This document shows, in pieces, positions 34,372-42,580 of a DNA stretch of 64,000 bases. Positions within the stretch are counted from its first letter, which is position 1. Every line of letters begins with the position of its first letter. Location: contig JAFWDQ010000015.1 in the NCBI GenBank assembly GCA_017516065.1, positions 1 through 64,000 on the forward strand. The letters are read 5' to 3'. Origin of the DNA: Oscillospiraceae bacterium. Lineage in GTDB: Bacteria; Bacillota; Clostridia; Oscillospirales; Oscillospiraceae. The notes below the pieces were generated by a model that saw only the letters and a list, made by a program, of their open reading frames with translations, did not search any database and was not told the DNA's origin. The position numbers and the translations under genes were made by a program.

Positions 34372-35835
34372 TCAGTGATGCGGCATCTGATGGTCCTGGG
34401 AATAGCGGATGATGATCTGCTTCTGCTGGGTGAAGTCGACGATACCGGTCACGCCGCCCTCACGGCCCAGGCCGCTGTCCTTGACGTCGCTGCCCCAGCC
34501 CATCTCGTTGGTGAGGATGTGGCAGTTGATGAAGACGTTGCCGGTCTCCAGCTTCTCGATGAAGGTCATGCCCTTGGCGATGTCCTTCGTGTAGACGAAG
34601 GTGCACAGACCGTAGCGGGAGTCGTTGGCCAGCTGGATCAGATCGTCATTGTCGGTGTACTTGATCACGACGCAGACGGGCCCGAAGATCTCCTCCCGGG
34701 CGGCTTCCATCTCGTGACGGCAGTCAGCCAGGACGGTGGGGGCGATGAAGAAGCCCTTGTCGCCCACGTTGGCGGGACGGCCGCCGCCGGCGACGATTTT
34801 GGCGCCTTCCGCGACGGCGCTGTTGATGTAGTGCATGACCTCGTCATAGTGCTCCTTGCTGACGACGGGACCCATATCGGTCTTCTCGTCCGCGGGATCG
34901 CCCACGACGACCTTGTTGGCGATGTCCACCAGCTTGGCGACGAACTCGTCATAGACGCTCTCATGGACATAGTATCTGCCGACGGAGGAGCAGTGCTGGC
35001 CGCAGTTGTTGAACTGCATGTTCGTGCCGGTGGTGGCAGCCAGATCCAGGTCGGCGTCCGGCAGGATCAGGGACGGGTTCTTGCCGCCCAGCTCCATGGA
35101 GCACTTCTTGACAGTCTGGCTGGCGGTGGCCAGCAGCTTCTTGCCGGTCTCGGAACTGCCGGTAAAGCCGATGCCGTCGACGCCGGGATGGGCGACGATG
35201 GCGCCGCCGACAGCGCCGCCGGGGCCGGTGATGATATTCACGACGCCGGGAGGCAGCTCCTTGACGGAGGCGAAGACCTCAGCCAGCTTCAGCATGCTCA
35301 TGGAGTTGATGCTCGGGCCCTTGATAACGGCCGTGTTGCCGACGCCCAGGGCGCCGCCCAGCTTGGCGCAGGTGACGACGATAGGCAGGTTCCAGGGGAT
35401 GATCAGGCCGACGACGCCGAGAGGATCGCGGCGCATCATGGCGATGGTGTCGTGGTCGATGGGGATCTGCTCACCTACAACGGTACGGCAGGCGCCGGCT
35501 GCGTACTCCAGCAGCATCGGGGCCAGGCCGGCCCACATACGGGCAGCCGTAATGGGAGTGCCGTGCTCGAGGCTGTCCAGCTGAGCGAGCTCCTCGAGGT
35601 GTTCGCGCATGGCCGCAGCCATCTTCTGCAGGACCATGGAGCGCATCATCAGGGGCATTGCGGCCCAGCCGGGCTGTGCGGCGCGAGCGGCCTTGACGGC
35701 CTTATCGACGTCAGCGTCGCCGGCCAGAGGGACCTCGGCAATGACCTCTTCCGTTGCGGGGTTGATGGTCTGGAAAGTCTTGCCGGACTCCGCGTCCACC
35801 CATTCTCCGCCGATCCACATTTTCGATGTCAACAT
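34372..35835 (-). CDS. aldehyde dehydrogenase (succinate-semialdehyde-dehydrogenase-like)
   Basis: 487 residues, standard NAD(P)-dependent ALDH. PWNLPIVV and GFTGSSETGK line the cofactor site, MELGGKNPSLI carries the general-base Glu, and the catalytic Cys is in NNCGQHCSSVGR. The usual motif is GQ-x-C, so GQHC fits. It is the first gene after a promoter controlled by the divergent LysR regulator. In the order aldehyde dehydrogenase, alcohol dehydrogenase, lactonase it corresponds to BlcA/AttK. Confidence 0.92.
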   Translation of the reverse strand: MLTSKMWIGGEWVDAESGKTFQTINPATEEVIAEVPLAGDADVDKAVKAARAAQPGWAAMPLMMRSMVLQKMAAAMREHLEELAQLDSLEHGTPITAARMWAGLAPMLLEYAAGACRTVVGEQIPIDHDTIAMMRRDPLGVVGLIIPWNLPIVVTCAKLGGALGVGNTAVIKGPSINSMSMLKLAEVFASVKELPPGVVNIITGPGGAVGGAIVAHPGVDGIGFTGSSETGKKLLATASQTVKKCSMELGGKNPSLILPDADLDLAATTGTNMQFNNCGQHCSSVGRYYVHESVYDEFVAKLVDIANKVVVGDPADEKTDMGPVVSKEHYDEVMHYINSAVAEGAKIVAGGGRPANVGDKGFFIAPTVLADCRHEMEAAREEIFGPVCVVIKYTDNDDLIQLANDSRYGLCTFVYTKDIAKGMTFIEKLETGNVFINCHILTNEMGWGSDVKDSGLGREGGVTGIVDFTQQKQIIIRYSQDHQMPHH

Positions 35836-36058
35836 ACTCTTTACCTCCTGTTTTTAATTAAGATTTTTCAAGATTTTTCACAATCTTTTCTTCTTCTCCT
35901 GTCGTAAATATTCCCTCTTGTTCCATTTGTTCTTCCATTCACGAAGAACCTTCTCGGCGTTTTTTCACCGCCACCGCCGTGCGCCTTTCACGCAGACTCT
36001 CAGAGAACAGCACTGATTTGTGCTTTTTGCCACATTTTTTCCCCTTTTTCTTGGCTGT

Positions 36059-36087
36059 ATTATATAAAATGAGGAATTTCATGTAAA
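36059..36087 (-). promoter_or_regulatory. promoter of the aldehyde dehydrogenase operon
   Basis: Minus strand TTTACA (36087-36082), 17-nt spacer, TATAAT (36064-36059), start near 36052. The leader of ~215 nt (35836-36052) is AT-rich at its far end and shows no gene. With the LysR box this accounts for the 338-bp intergenic region. Confidence 0.75.
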
Positions 36088-36101
36088 ATATCAATAATAT
36101 G

Positions 36102-36130
36102 TTGCATTGATAAGAAAAACTTATTATTAT
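36102..36130 (+). promoter_or_regulatory. lysR promoter with embedded LysR box
   Basis: TTGCAT (36102-36107), 17-nt spacer, TATTAT (36125-36130). The spacer contains the dyad ATAAG-N5-CTTAT (36110-36124, a T-N11-A motif). The dyad centre is ~65 bp upstream of the predicted start of the divergent operon, the canonical LysR activation position, while blocking lysR itself. Confidence 0.8.
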
Positions 36131-36173
36131 AGCAATAGGAGAGGGTTTCCCCCTGTGAAGAGGTGAAAAATGT

Positions 36174-37112
36174 ATGGATATCCAACACTTGAGATACTTC
36201 ATCGGCGTGGCAAAACACTTGAATTTTACAAAAGCGGCGGAGGAGTTTTACATTGCCCAGCCGGCCATGAGCCAGAGCATTTCCTCCATGGAAAAGCAGC
36301 TGGGAGTCAAGCTTTTTATCCGCAGCAACCGGTCTGTGCGGCTCACGCCGGCAGGTAAGGTGTTTCTGGAGGAGGCCAGGGAGATCGTCTCCCGGTACGA
36401 CAATGCCGTATCTATGGTGCAGCAGGAAGCGAAGATCGCGAAGCACTCTCTGCAGATCGCCTACTGGGGACCCATCGAGCAGCTGTTCCTGCCCCAGGCG
36501 CTGGGCAGATTCCGCCGCCTGTATCCGGACATCACCCTGTCTGTCCGGCAGGACACGAACAAGAATCTGGTGGAAATGCTGGAGAGCGGAGAGATCGACG
36601 TGGTCTGCTCCGCGCCGTACTCCTTCACCGGCAGATCCAATGTTGCCTGCAAGACTCAGGCCAGCAGCCCCGTCTGCGCGGTAATGAGCAAAAACCATCC
36701 TCTTGCCAAAAAGAAACTGCTGGACCCGACGCTGCTCAACGGCCAGAAGTTCATCATTATGGATATGCGCGGATCTCCCGACTATGCCAAGATGATGAAC
36801 GACTGTAAGCGCCTGGGTTTCATGCCGGAGATCGTGAGTCACCCGACCCAGTACGAGACGCTGCTGATGATGGTGGAGTCGGAGATCGGCATCACCCTGA
36901 TGCCCAGGGCACTGGAGCCCTTCACCAGCTCAAAGCTCCACTTTGTGGAGTTGGACGGAGAGATCGAAGTCGAGGTCGCCGTGGCGTACCTGACCGACAA
37001 CACGAACCGGGCAATTCCGCTGCTGCTGAAGCTGCTGGATGAGGAGTACAACCGGACTATCGCCGAGAACAGAGGAAAGCGGCATCTGCGAGGCGCAGAT
37101 AGTAGCTCCTGA
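36174..37112 (+). CDS. LysR family transcriptional regulator
   Basis: 312 residues. The N-terminal winged helix-turn-helix MDIQHLRYFIGVAKHLNFTKAAEEF ... QPAMSQSISSMEKQLG is classic LysR, followed by the two-lobed effector-binding domain from residue ~90. GAGGTG precedes the ATG. It is divergent from the aldehyde dehydrogenase-alcohol dehydrogenase-lactonase operon and very likely activates it in response to a lactone, hydroxyacid or aldehyde. The Agrobacterium counterpart regulator BlcR is IclR-type, so the control system is different here. Confidence 0.93.
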   Translation: MDIQHLRYFIGVAKHLNFTKAAEEFYIAQPAMSQSISSMEKQLGVKLFIRSNRSVRLTPAGKVFLEEAREIVSRYDNAVSMVQQEAKIAKHSLQIAYWGPIEQLFLPQALGRFRRLYPDITLSVRQDTNKNLVEMLESGEIDVVCSAPYSFTGRSNVACKTQASSPVCAVMSKNHPLAKKKLLDPTLLNGQKFIIMDMRGSPDYAKMMNDCKRLGFMPEIVSHPTQYETLLMMVESEIGITLMPRALEPFTSSKLHFVELDGEIEVEVAVAYLTDNTNRAIPLLLKLLDEEYNRTIAENRGKRHLRGADSSS

Positions 37113-37135
37113 CGGTCTGAAAAACAGACAAAAAA

Positions 37136-37169
37136 CCCCCTGATGCAGAACCAATACTGCATCAGGGGG
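37136..37169 (+). terminator. lysR terminator
   Basis: CCCCCTGATGCAG, loop of 8, CTGCATCAGGGGG (37136-37148/37157-37169). It shares stem and upstream sequence (CTGACGGTCTGAAAAACAG) with the terminator at 30263. Confidence 0.85.
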
Positions 37170-37241
37170 TAAATTATTATCCGCGGCCCGGAAAGTCCGG
37201 GTTTCAAGGCGTTTGTATTCAGAGATAGGGCAAGGAGCGGG

Positions 37242-38564
37242 TCAGCCGTTCTCCGCCTCCGGGGCCGGCGGGTCCACGGTGAGGATGGCGCCCTTGATGC
37301 ACCGGGCGTCCGCCTCGGTGATCTCCACGGTCAGGCGGTCCAGATGCATGCTCTCGCCGGCCTTTGGGATGCGTCCCAGCTGTTCCACGATCCAGCCGCC
37401 CACGGTGGTGGCCTCGCTGTCGATGTCGCGGTCCAGCACGTCGCACAGGTCGTCCAGCTCCGCGGAGCCCAGGACCCGGTATTTCCCCGGCTCCAGCTCC
37501 GTCAGGTCCTCCACCACCCGGTCGCTCTCGTCGTAGATGTCGCCCACCAGTTCCTCCAGGATGTCCTCCATGGTGATCAGGCCGGCCACGCCGCCGAACT
37601 CGTCCACCACCACCTCCATGTGGATGTGGTTGCGCTTCATGTCCAGCAGGATGCTGTTGATCCGCGCGCTCTCCGGCACGAACCGGATGGGCAGCAGATG
37701 ATCCCGCAGGTCCTCGGAGCCGCCGGTCTGCAGGGACATGAGGTACTCCCGGACGTACAGGATGCCCAGCACGTCGTCCTCGTCCTCATTGTACACCGGG
37801 AAACGTGAGAAGCCCGTCTCTTCGATGGCTTTCAGCACTTCCTCGCGGCCGTCCTCGGCCTGAAGGAAGGTGACGCAGGACCGGTGGACCATTACGTCCT
37901 CGGCGCACACGTCGTTGAGGGAAAAGACGTTCTCGATCAGCTCCCGCTCCTCGGTCTCGATGGTGCCCTTCTCCTCGCCGATATCCAGCATCATCATGAT
38001 CTCCTCCTCGGAGACCTCCTCCTCTTCCTCCTTCGGGTCCATGCCGAACAGACGCAGCAGCCCGTTGGTGGAGACGGTGAGCAGGCCGATCAGAGGCTTG
38101 AGGCCCACGGACAGGCCGGTAATGAGGCCGCACATGGCCCGGGCCACCTTTTCCGGCTTCTTCATGGCGATGCGCTTGGGGAACAGCTCGCCCAGCACCA
38201 GAGTGATATAGGACAAAATCAGGGTGACGATGATCAGGGAGATGGCCTCCAGGGCAGACCGTGAGATCCGGGTCACGCCGTGGCGGATGAATACGTCCGC
38301 CAGCCTGCCGGAGAAGGCGTCCGCGGCGAAGGCGGAGCCCAGGAAGCCGGCCAGAGTGATGCCGATCTGGATGGCGGAGAGAAAGCCCGTGGGCTCCGCT
38401 ACCATCTTCAGCATCTTGACCGCCTTTTTATCTCCCTCCTCCGCCTGCTTGCGGAGCTTGTTTTCGTTGAGGGAGATCACGGCGATCTCCGTGGCGGCAA
38501 AGAGCGCGTTGAGCAGGATCAGGATCAGCTGCAGAAGCAATCGCGGGGCAATAGGGTCATCCAT
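37242..38564 (-). CDS. CNNM/CorC-type (hemolysin family) membrane protein
   Basis: 440 residues: DUF21/CNNM transmembrane domain with an N-terminal helix and three more to residue ~190, a paired CBS domain (~215-330) and a C-terminal CorC/HlyC domain (~345-430). Bacterial CNNM proteins move Mg2+ (and Co2+) across the membrane and sense ATP-Mg through CBS. The label hemolysin is historic. It lies 49 bp downstream of the DUF368 gene. Confidence 0.9.
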   Translation of the reverse strand: MDDPIAPRLLLQLILILLNALFAATEIAVISLNENKLRKQAEEGDKKAVKMLKMVAEPTGFLSAIQIGITLAGFLGSAFAADAFSGRLADVFIRHGVTRISRSALEAISLIIVTLILSYITLVLGELFPKRIAMKKPEKVARAMCGLITGLSVGLKPLIGLLTVSTNGLLRLFGMDPKEEEEEVSEEEIMMMLDIGEEKGTIETEERELIENVFSLNDVCAEDVMVHRSCVTFLQAEDGREEVLKAIEETGFSRFPVYNEDEDDVLGILYVREYLMSLQTGGSEDLRDHLLPIRFVPESARINSILLDMKRNHIHMEVVVDEFGGVAGLITMEDILEELVGDIYDESDRVVEDLTELEPGKYRVLGSAELDDLCDVLDRDIDSEATTVGGWIVEQLGRIPKAGESMHLDRLTVEITEADARCIKGAILTVDPPAPEAENG

Positions 38565-38613
38565 AGGATGTATCGTTCCTTTCTGAATAAATTATGTAAA
38601 CCAATAAGGGATT

Positions 38614-39456
38614 CTACTCGTTTTTCTCCGCTTCCCAGCGCCGTCCCCAGCGGTCCATGCCCCAGGCGATCAGGAAGCCGATCACGGCCAGCAGCAGACA
38701 GAACAGGCCCTGACCGACGCCGGCAAAATGGACCGGGATGATGGGAATGGTGGAGGCGATGACGACGCCGATAATGCAGTGGAAGGCCACGCTGTAGTGG
38801 CGCCGGAACAGCCGCTCCACGACCTTGGCCAGCAGCAGCACGGTGGCCGCGATGCCGATGATCCACGGGATCACAACGGCGGGATCCATGGAACCCAGCC
38901 CCTCCGTCATGGGCACGTAGAGGCCCAGGAACATCAACAGAGAGGAGGAGGTCAGTCCCGGCACGATGAGGGACAGGCCCCACAGCACGCCGCAGAAGGC
39001 GAACCACAGGACGTTGGGCGTCAGGGCGATCTGCGCCACCACCTGAAGGTAGAAGAACAGCGCCAGAAATCCGGCGGTGCACAGAGCCAGACCCAGCCAT
39101 GAACCCTTTGTCCGGCCGTGGAGACTGCTCTGCCGGAACAGCTCCGGGAACATGCCCAGGATCAGGCCGATGAACACACACATGGCCTGCAGCTCCCACC
39201 GGGCGAACACGTCCGACAGCAGCCGCGCGATGAGCCAGAAGCCCAGCGCCCAGCCGATGACCAGCGGGATGAACAGCGCAACATAGGTCCGGAACGTGCG
39301 CACGGGGTGGGCCAGAAAGGCGATGACGGGCTGATAGATGCCGAATACCAGCATCAGAACGCCGCCGCTGATACCGGGCAGGATGGCGCCGGCGCCGATG
39401 AGCATGCCCTTCACGATCAGCAGCAGCCATTTTCCGATGGGCATACCGTCTGTCAT
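38614..39456 (-). CDS. DUF368 (PopT-type) undecaprenyl-phosphate translocase
   Basis: 280 residues with about eight helices. The family signature LPGISGGVLMLVFGIY is near residues 26-41, and a repeated PG-(I/L)TSS element (VPGLTSSSLLMFLGLY) appears in the second half. DUF368 proteins were shown to recycle undecaprenyl phosphate across the membrane for wall synthesis. GAGGATC precedes the ATG. Consistent with other wall genes in the window (LCP, LTA synthase). Confidence 0.88.
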   Translation of the reverse strand: MTDGMPIGKWLLLIVKGMLIGAGAILPGISGGVLMLVFGIYQPVIAFLAHPVRTFRTYVALFIPLVIGWALGFWLIARLLSDVFARWELQAMCVFIGLILGMFPELFRQSSLHGRTKGSWLGLALCTAGFLALFFYLQVVAQIALTPNVLWFAFCGVLWGLSLIVPGLTSSSLLMFLGLYVPMTEGLGSMDPAVVIPWIIGIAATVLLLAKVVERLFRRHYSVAFHCIIGVVIASTIPIIPVHFAGVGQGLFCLLLAVIGFLIAWGMDRWGRRWEAEKNE

Positions 39457-39525
39457 TTGATCCTCGTCATCTCCGTGTTTTGAATTCGTCGTTTGCGGGG
39501 AATATGGCGGCCCAAGCCGCGGCCG

Positions 39526-41226
39526 TTACGTCGCGGGCTTGAAGCTGTCCTTCAGGGACACCGAGCGGTTGAACACCGGCGCGCCGGGCCGGGAATCTCT
39601 GCTGTCGAGACAGAAATAGCCCTGCCGCATGAACTGGAAGGTGGCGGGAGCCTCCGCACCGGCCAGAGAGGCCTCGACCTTGCAGCCGGTGAGGACCTCC
39701 AGAGAGTCGGGATTGAGACATTCCATGAAATCCTTGCCGGGGCCGTCGGGGTCCGGGTCGGAGAACAGGTTGTCGTACAGCCGCACCTCCGCGTCCACGG
39801 CGGTGGCGGCGTCCACCCAGTGGAGGGCGGCGCCCTTGATCTTGCGCCCGTCGGCGGGATCGCCGCCCCGGGAGTCCGGGTCGTAGGTGCACAGGACCTC
39901 GGTGACGTTGCCGTTTTCGTCCTTGACGCAGCCGGTGCAGCGGATGATATAGGCGCCCTTCAGGCGGCACTCGGGGCCGTCGGGGTACAGGCGCTTGTAC
40001 TTTGGGATTGGGGTCTCCATGAAATCCTCTGCCTCGATCCACAGGTGCCGGGAGAAGGTGACCTCCCGGGTGCCCATGTCGGGGTCGTTGGGGTGATTTT
40101 CCACGGGGAAGGTCTCCGTCTGCCCCTCGGGATAGTTGGTGACGGTGAGCTTCAGAGGCCGCAGGACGGCCATGACCCGGGGAGCGCTGACGTTCAGATC
40201 CTCCCGGAGACAGTATTCGAGGAAGGCGTACTCCACCACGGAGGGGGCCTTTGCCACGCCGATCCGCTCGCAGAAATTCCGGATGGAGGCGGGGGTGTAG
40301 CCCCGGCGGCGCAGGCCGCAGAGTGTGGGCATCCGGGGATCGTCCCAACCGGAGACAACGCCGGTCTCCACCAGCGTGCGGAGCTTGCGCTTGCTCATGA
40401 CGGTGTGGTTGATGTTCAGCCGGGCAAACTCGATCTGCCGGGGATGGCTGGGCAGGGTCAGATTGTCCCGGACCCAGTTGTACAGAGGCCGGTGGTCCTC
40501 ATACTCCAGGGAGCACAGGGAGTGGGTGACATGCTCCAGCGCATCCTGGATGGGGTGGGCGAAATCGTACATGGGATAGACGCACCACTTGCTGCCCTGC
40601 CGGTGATGCTCGGTGTAGCGGATGCGGTAGAGCACCGGGTCCCGGAGGTTGAAGTTGCCGCTGGCCAGGTCGATCTTCGCCCGCAGGGTCATGGAGCCCT
40701 CTGGGAACTCGCCGTTCTTCATCCGGGCGAAGAGGTCCAGGCTCTCCTCGATGGGCCGGTCCCGCCAGGGACTGACGGCGGGGGTCTTCACGTCGCCCCG
40801 GTTGGCCTTGAACTCCTCCGGAGAGAGCTCGCAGACGTAGGCAAGGCCCTTTTTGATCAGCTCCACGGCGAAGTCATAGTCCTGCTGGAAATAGTCCGAG
40901 CCGTAGAAGAAGCGGTCTTCCCAGTCGAAGCCCAGCCAGTGGATGTCCTCCTGGATGGCCTCGACGAATTCCGTGTCCTCCTTGGCGGGGTTGGTGTCGT
41001 CCATCCGCAGATTGCAGATGCCGCCGAATTTTTCCGCGGTGCCGAAGTCGATGCACATGGCCTTGCAGTGGCCGATGTGCAGGTAGCCGTTGGGCTCCGG
41101 GGGGAAGCGGGTGTGGACCTGCATGCCCTCATAGTCGCCGCCGGGGGCGAGGTCCTCCTCGATCATTGTGTGGATAAAGTTGCCGGCCGTCGTTTCCGGT
41201 CCGGTCCGTTTGGTTTCGTCGCTCAC
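39526..41226 (-). CDS. glnS: glutaminyl-tRNA synthetase
   Basis: 566 residues from a GTG start with AAGGAGG at ideal spacing. Class I signature HIGHCKA near residue 45 and the KMSKS equivalent VMSKRKL near residue 275. The catalytic core is followed by the beta-barrel anticodon-binding domains typical of GlnRS. Most Firmicutes make Gln-tRNA by the GatCAB route, so a dedicated GlnRS is a lineage-limited trait, probably of gammaproteobacterial-eukaryal type acquired by transfer. Confidence 0.95.
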   Translation of the reverse strand: MSDETKRTGPETTAGNFIHTMIEEDLAPGGDYEGMQVHTRFPPEPNGYLHIGHCKAMCIDFGTAEKFGGICNLRMDDTNPAKEDTEFVEAIQEDIHWLGFDWEDRFFYGSDYFQQDYDFAVELIKKGLAYVCELSPEEFKANRGDVKTPAVSPWRDRPIEESLDLFARMKNGEFPEGSMTLRAKIDLASGNFNLRDPVLYRIRYTEHHRQGSKWCVYPMYDFAHPIQDALEHVTHSLCSLEYEDHRPLYNWVRDNLTLPSHPRQIEFARLNINHTVMSKRKLRTLVETGVVSGWDDPRMPTLCGLRRRGYTPASIRNFCERIGVAKAPSVVEYAFLEYCLREDLNVSAPRVMAVLRPLKLTVTNYPEGQTETFPVENHPNDPDMGTREVTFSRHLWIEAEDFMETPIPKYKRLYPDGPECRLKGAYIIRCTGCVKDENGNVTEVLCTYDPDSRGGDPADGRKIKGAALHWVDAATAVDAEVRLYDNLFSDPDPDGPGKDFMECLNPDSLEVLTGCKVEASLAGAEAPATFQFMRQGYFCLDSRDSRPGAPVFNRSVSLKDSFKPAT

Positions 41227-41252
41227 GGCGAGGCCTCCTTTTCTGGCGGGGG

Positions 41253-42110
41253 TCAATGATGAATGTGGCTGTTGATATGGTCGATGCAGTAGCAGGAATA
41301 GCCGCTGCATTTGGAGCAGTAGCGGAATTCCAGATCACGGTATTCGCTGTCCGTGCGGCCGCAGACGATGCACTTATGCAGGTAGCCCTGCTGCTCAGAG
41401 GTCTTTCGGGCTGCCTGATGCAGCTTCGGCGGACGCCGCTGGCGGCGGTTTTTCAGGACCTGTACACGGCTCACGAGGAACTCACGCAGGTCTGCGCCGA
41501 AGTACAGCAGATAGTTGACGATGGCCACCAGAGGCAGCAGCACGGCGATGAGACTGCCGTCTATGATGCCCATGACGATGGCAATGGCAAACATCACCAG
41601 ATCGGCCCAGGCCAGCCACTTCATCCGCACGGGCAGGACGAAGAACAGCAGGACCTGGTGGTTGGGGTAGAGACTGGCAAAGGCGAAGAACAGAGACATA
41701 TTGATATAGTACGTGCCTGCCACGCCGTAGGAGGTACCGGTGATGAAATAGGTGGCCAGAGCGGCGATGATGGTCAGGACCGCGCCGGAAAGGTAGAAAA
41801 TGGTGAACTTCCCCTTGCCCCACTGCTGTTCCAGGGCGTTGCCGATGAAGTAGTAGAAGTACAGTGAGACGATCAGCCACAACGGGCCGAAGGTGTTGGG
41901 CACGAAGAGGAAGGAGACGATGCGCCAGACCTGCCCCCGGAGGAACAGCGCCGGATGGAAGGACAGGTAATACAGGGCCGATCCCTGGGTGGCAAGATAC
42001 AGCACGTAGACGATGATGGTGCCGAAGACGATATACCGCATCAGGTTGGAGATGCCGAACTTCGGATGTTTGGCGCAGAAGCGTTCCACAGCGGTGTTGA
42101 GCTTATGCAA
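41253..42110 (-). CDS. rhomboid-like membrane protein with Cys-rich C-terminal tail
   Basis: 285 residues, TTG start after AAAGGAGGG. Six predicted helices in rhomboid order; helix 2-3 region has WRIVSFLFVPN. The expected active-site GxSG is replaced by GVAGTYYINMS and no helix-6 catalytic His is evident, so it is probably not a protease. The C-terminal ~50 residues hold a zinc-ribbon-like CIVCG ... RYCSKCSGYSCYCIDH-HIHH. Sits between glnS and ruvX. Function unknown; rhomboid pseudoproteases usually bind membrane clients. Confidence 0.8.
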   Translation of the reverse strand: MHKLNTAVERFCAKHPKFGISNLMRYIVFGTIIVYVLYLATQGSALYYLSFHPALFLRGQVWRIVSFLFVPNTFGPLWLIVSLYFYYFIGNALEQQWGKGKFTIFYLSGAVLTIIAALATYFITGTSYGVAGTYYINMSLFFAFASLYPNHQVLLFFVLPVRMKWLAWADLVMFAIAIVMGIIDGSLIAVLLPLVAIVNYLLYFGADLREFLVSRVQVLKNRRQRRPPKLHQAARKTSEQQGYLHKCIVCGRTDSEYRDLEFRYCSKCSGYSCYCIDHINSHIHH

Positions 42111-42124
42111 AGAAAGCCCTCCTT

Positions 42125-42553
42125 TCACAGGGAGCCGGACTGCCGCCGGCGGAGGTCCAGATAGCCCTCCAGGATCAGGGAGGCGGCCACGGCGTCCACC
42201 CGGGCCTTGCGCTGCCGGCCGCGGCGGCCTGTTTCGGACAGGATGCGGTGGGAGTCCACCGTGGTCAGCCGCTCGTCCCACAGGTGGACGGGCAGGCCGG
42301 TGCGTGCCTCCAGCAGTTGGGCAAAGGCGGCGCTCTTCTCGGCCCGGGGGCCGATGGAGTTGTTCATGTTTTTCGGATAGCCCAGTACCAGCTCCGTCAC
42401 CTCATGGTCCCGGGCCAGTTCCGCCACGGCGTCCGCCACGACCTCCGGCCTGCGGCCGGGGATCACGGTGGAGAATCCGGTCAGCAGGCCGGTGGGATCG
42501 GAGATGGCGATGCCGGTGCGGGCGTCGCCGTAGTCGATAGCCATGATCCGCAT
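42125..42553 (-). CDS. ruvX: YqgF/RuvX-type putative Holliday junction resolvase
   Basis: 142 residues with RNase H fold. MAIDYGDARTGIAISD carries the first catalytic Asp, LVLGYPKNMNN the second conserved block, and WDERLTTVDSHR the DER motif. Family members resolve junctions or process the 5' end of 16S rRNA. Start chosen at 42553 after GGGAG. Tight spacing (27 bp) to the LTA-synthase-like gene upstream. Confidence 0.93.
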   Translation of the reverse strand: MRIMAIDYGDARTGIAISDPTGLLTGFSTVIPGRRPEVVADAVAELARDHEVTELVLGYPKNMNNSIGPRAEKSAAFAQLLEARTGLPVHLWDERLTTVDSHRILSETGRRGRQRKARVDAVAASLILEGYLDLRRRQSGSL

Positions 42554-42580
42554 AAAAATCTCCCGTATGCGCAAGTATGC

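Noticed and set aside
41226..42281. 342-codon version of the rhomboid-like gene starting at 42281
   Set aside because: The extra N-terminus overlaps ruvX in another frame; TTG 42110 has AAAGGAGGG at proper spacing.
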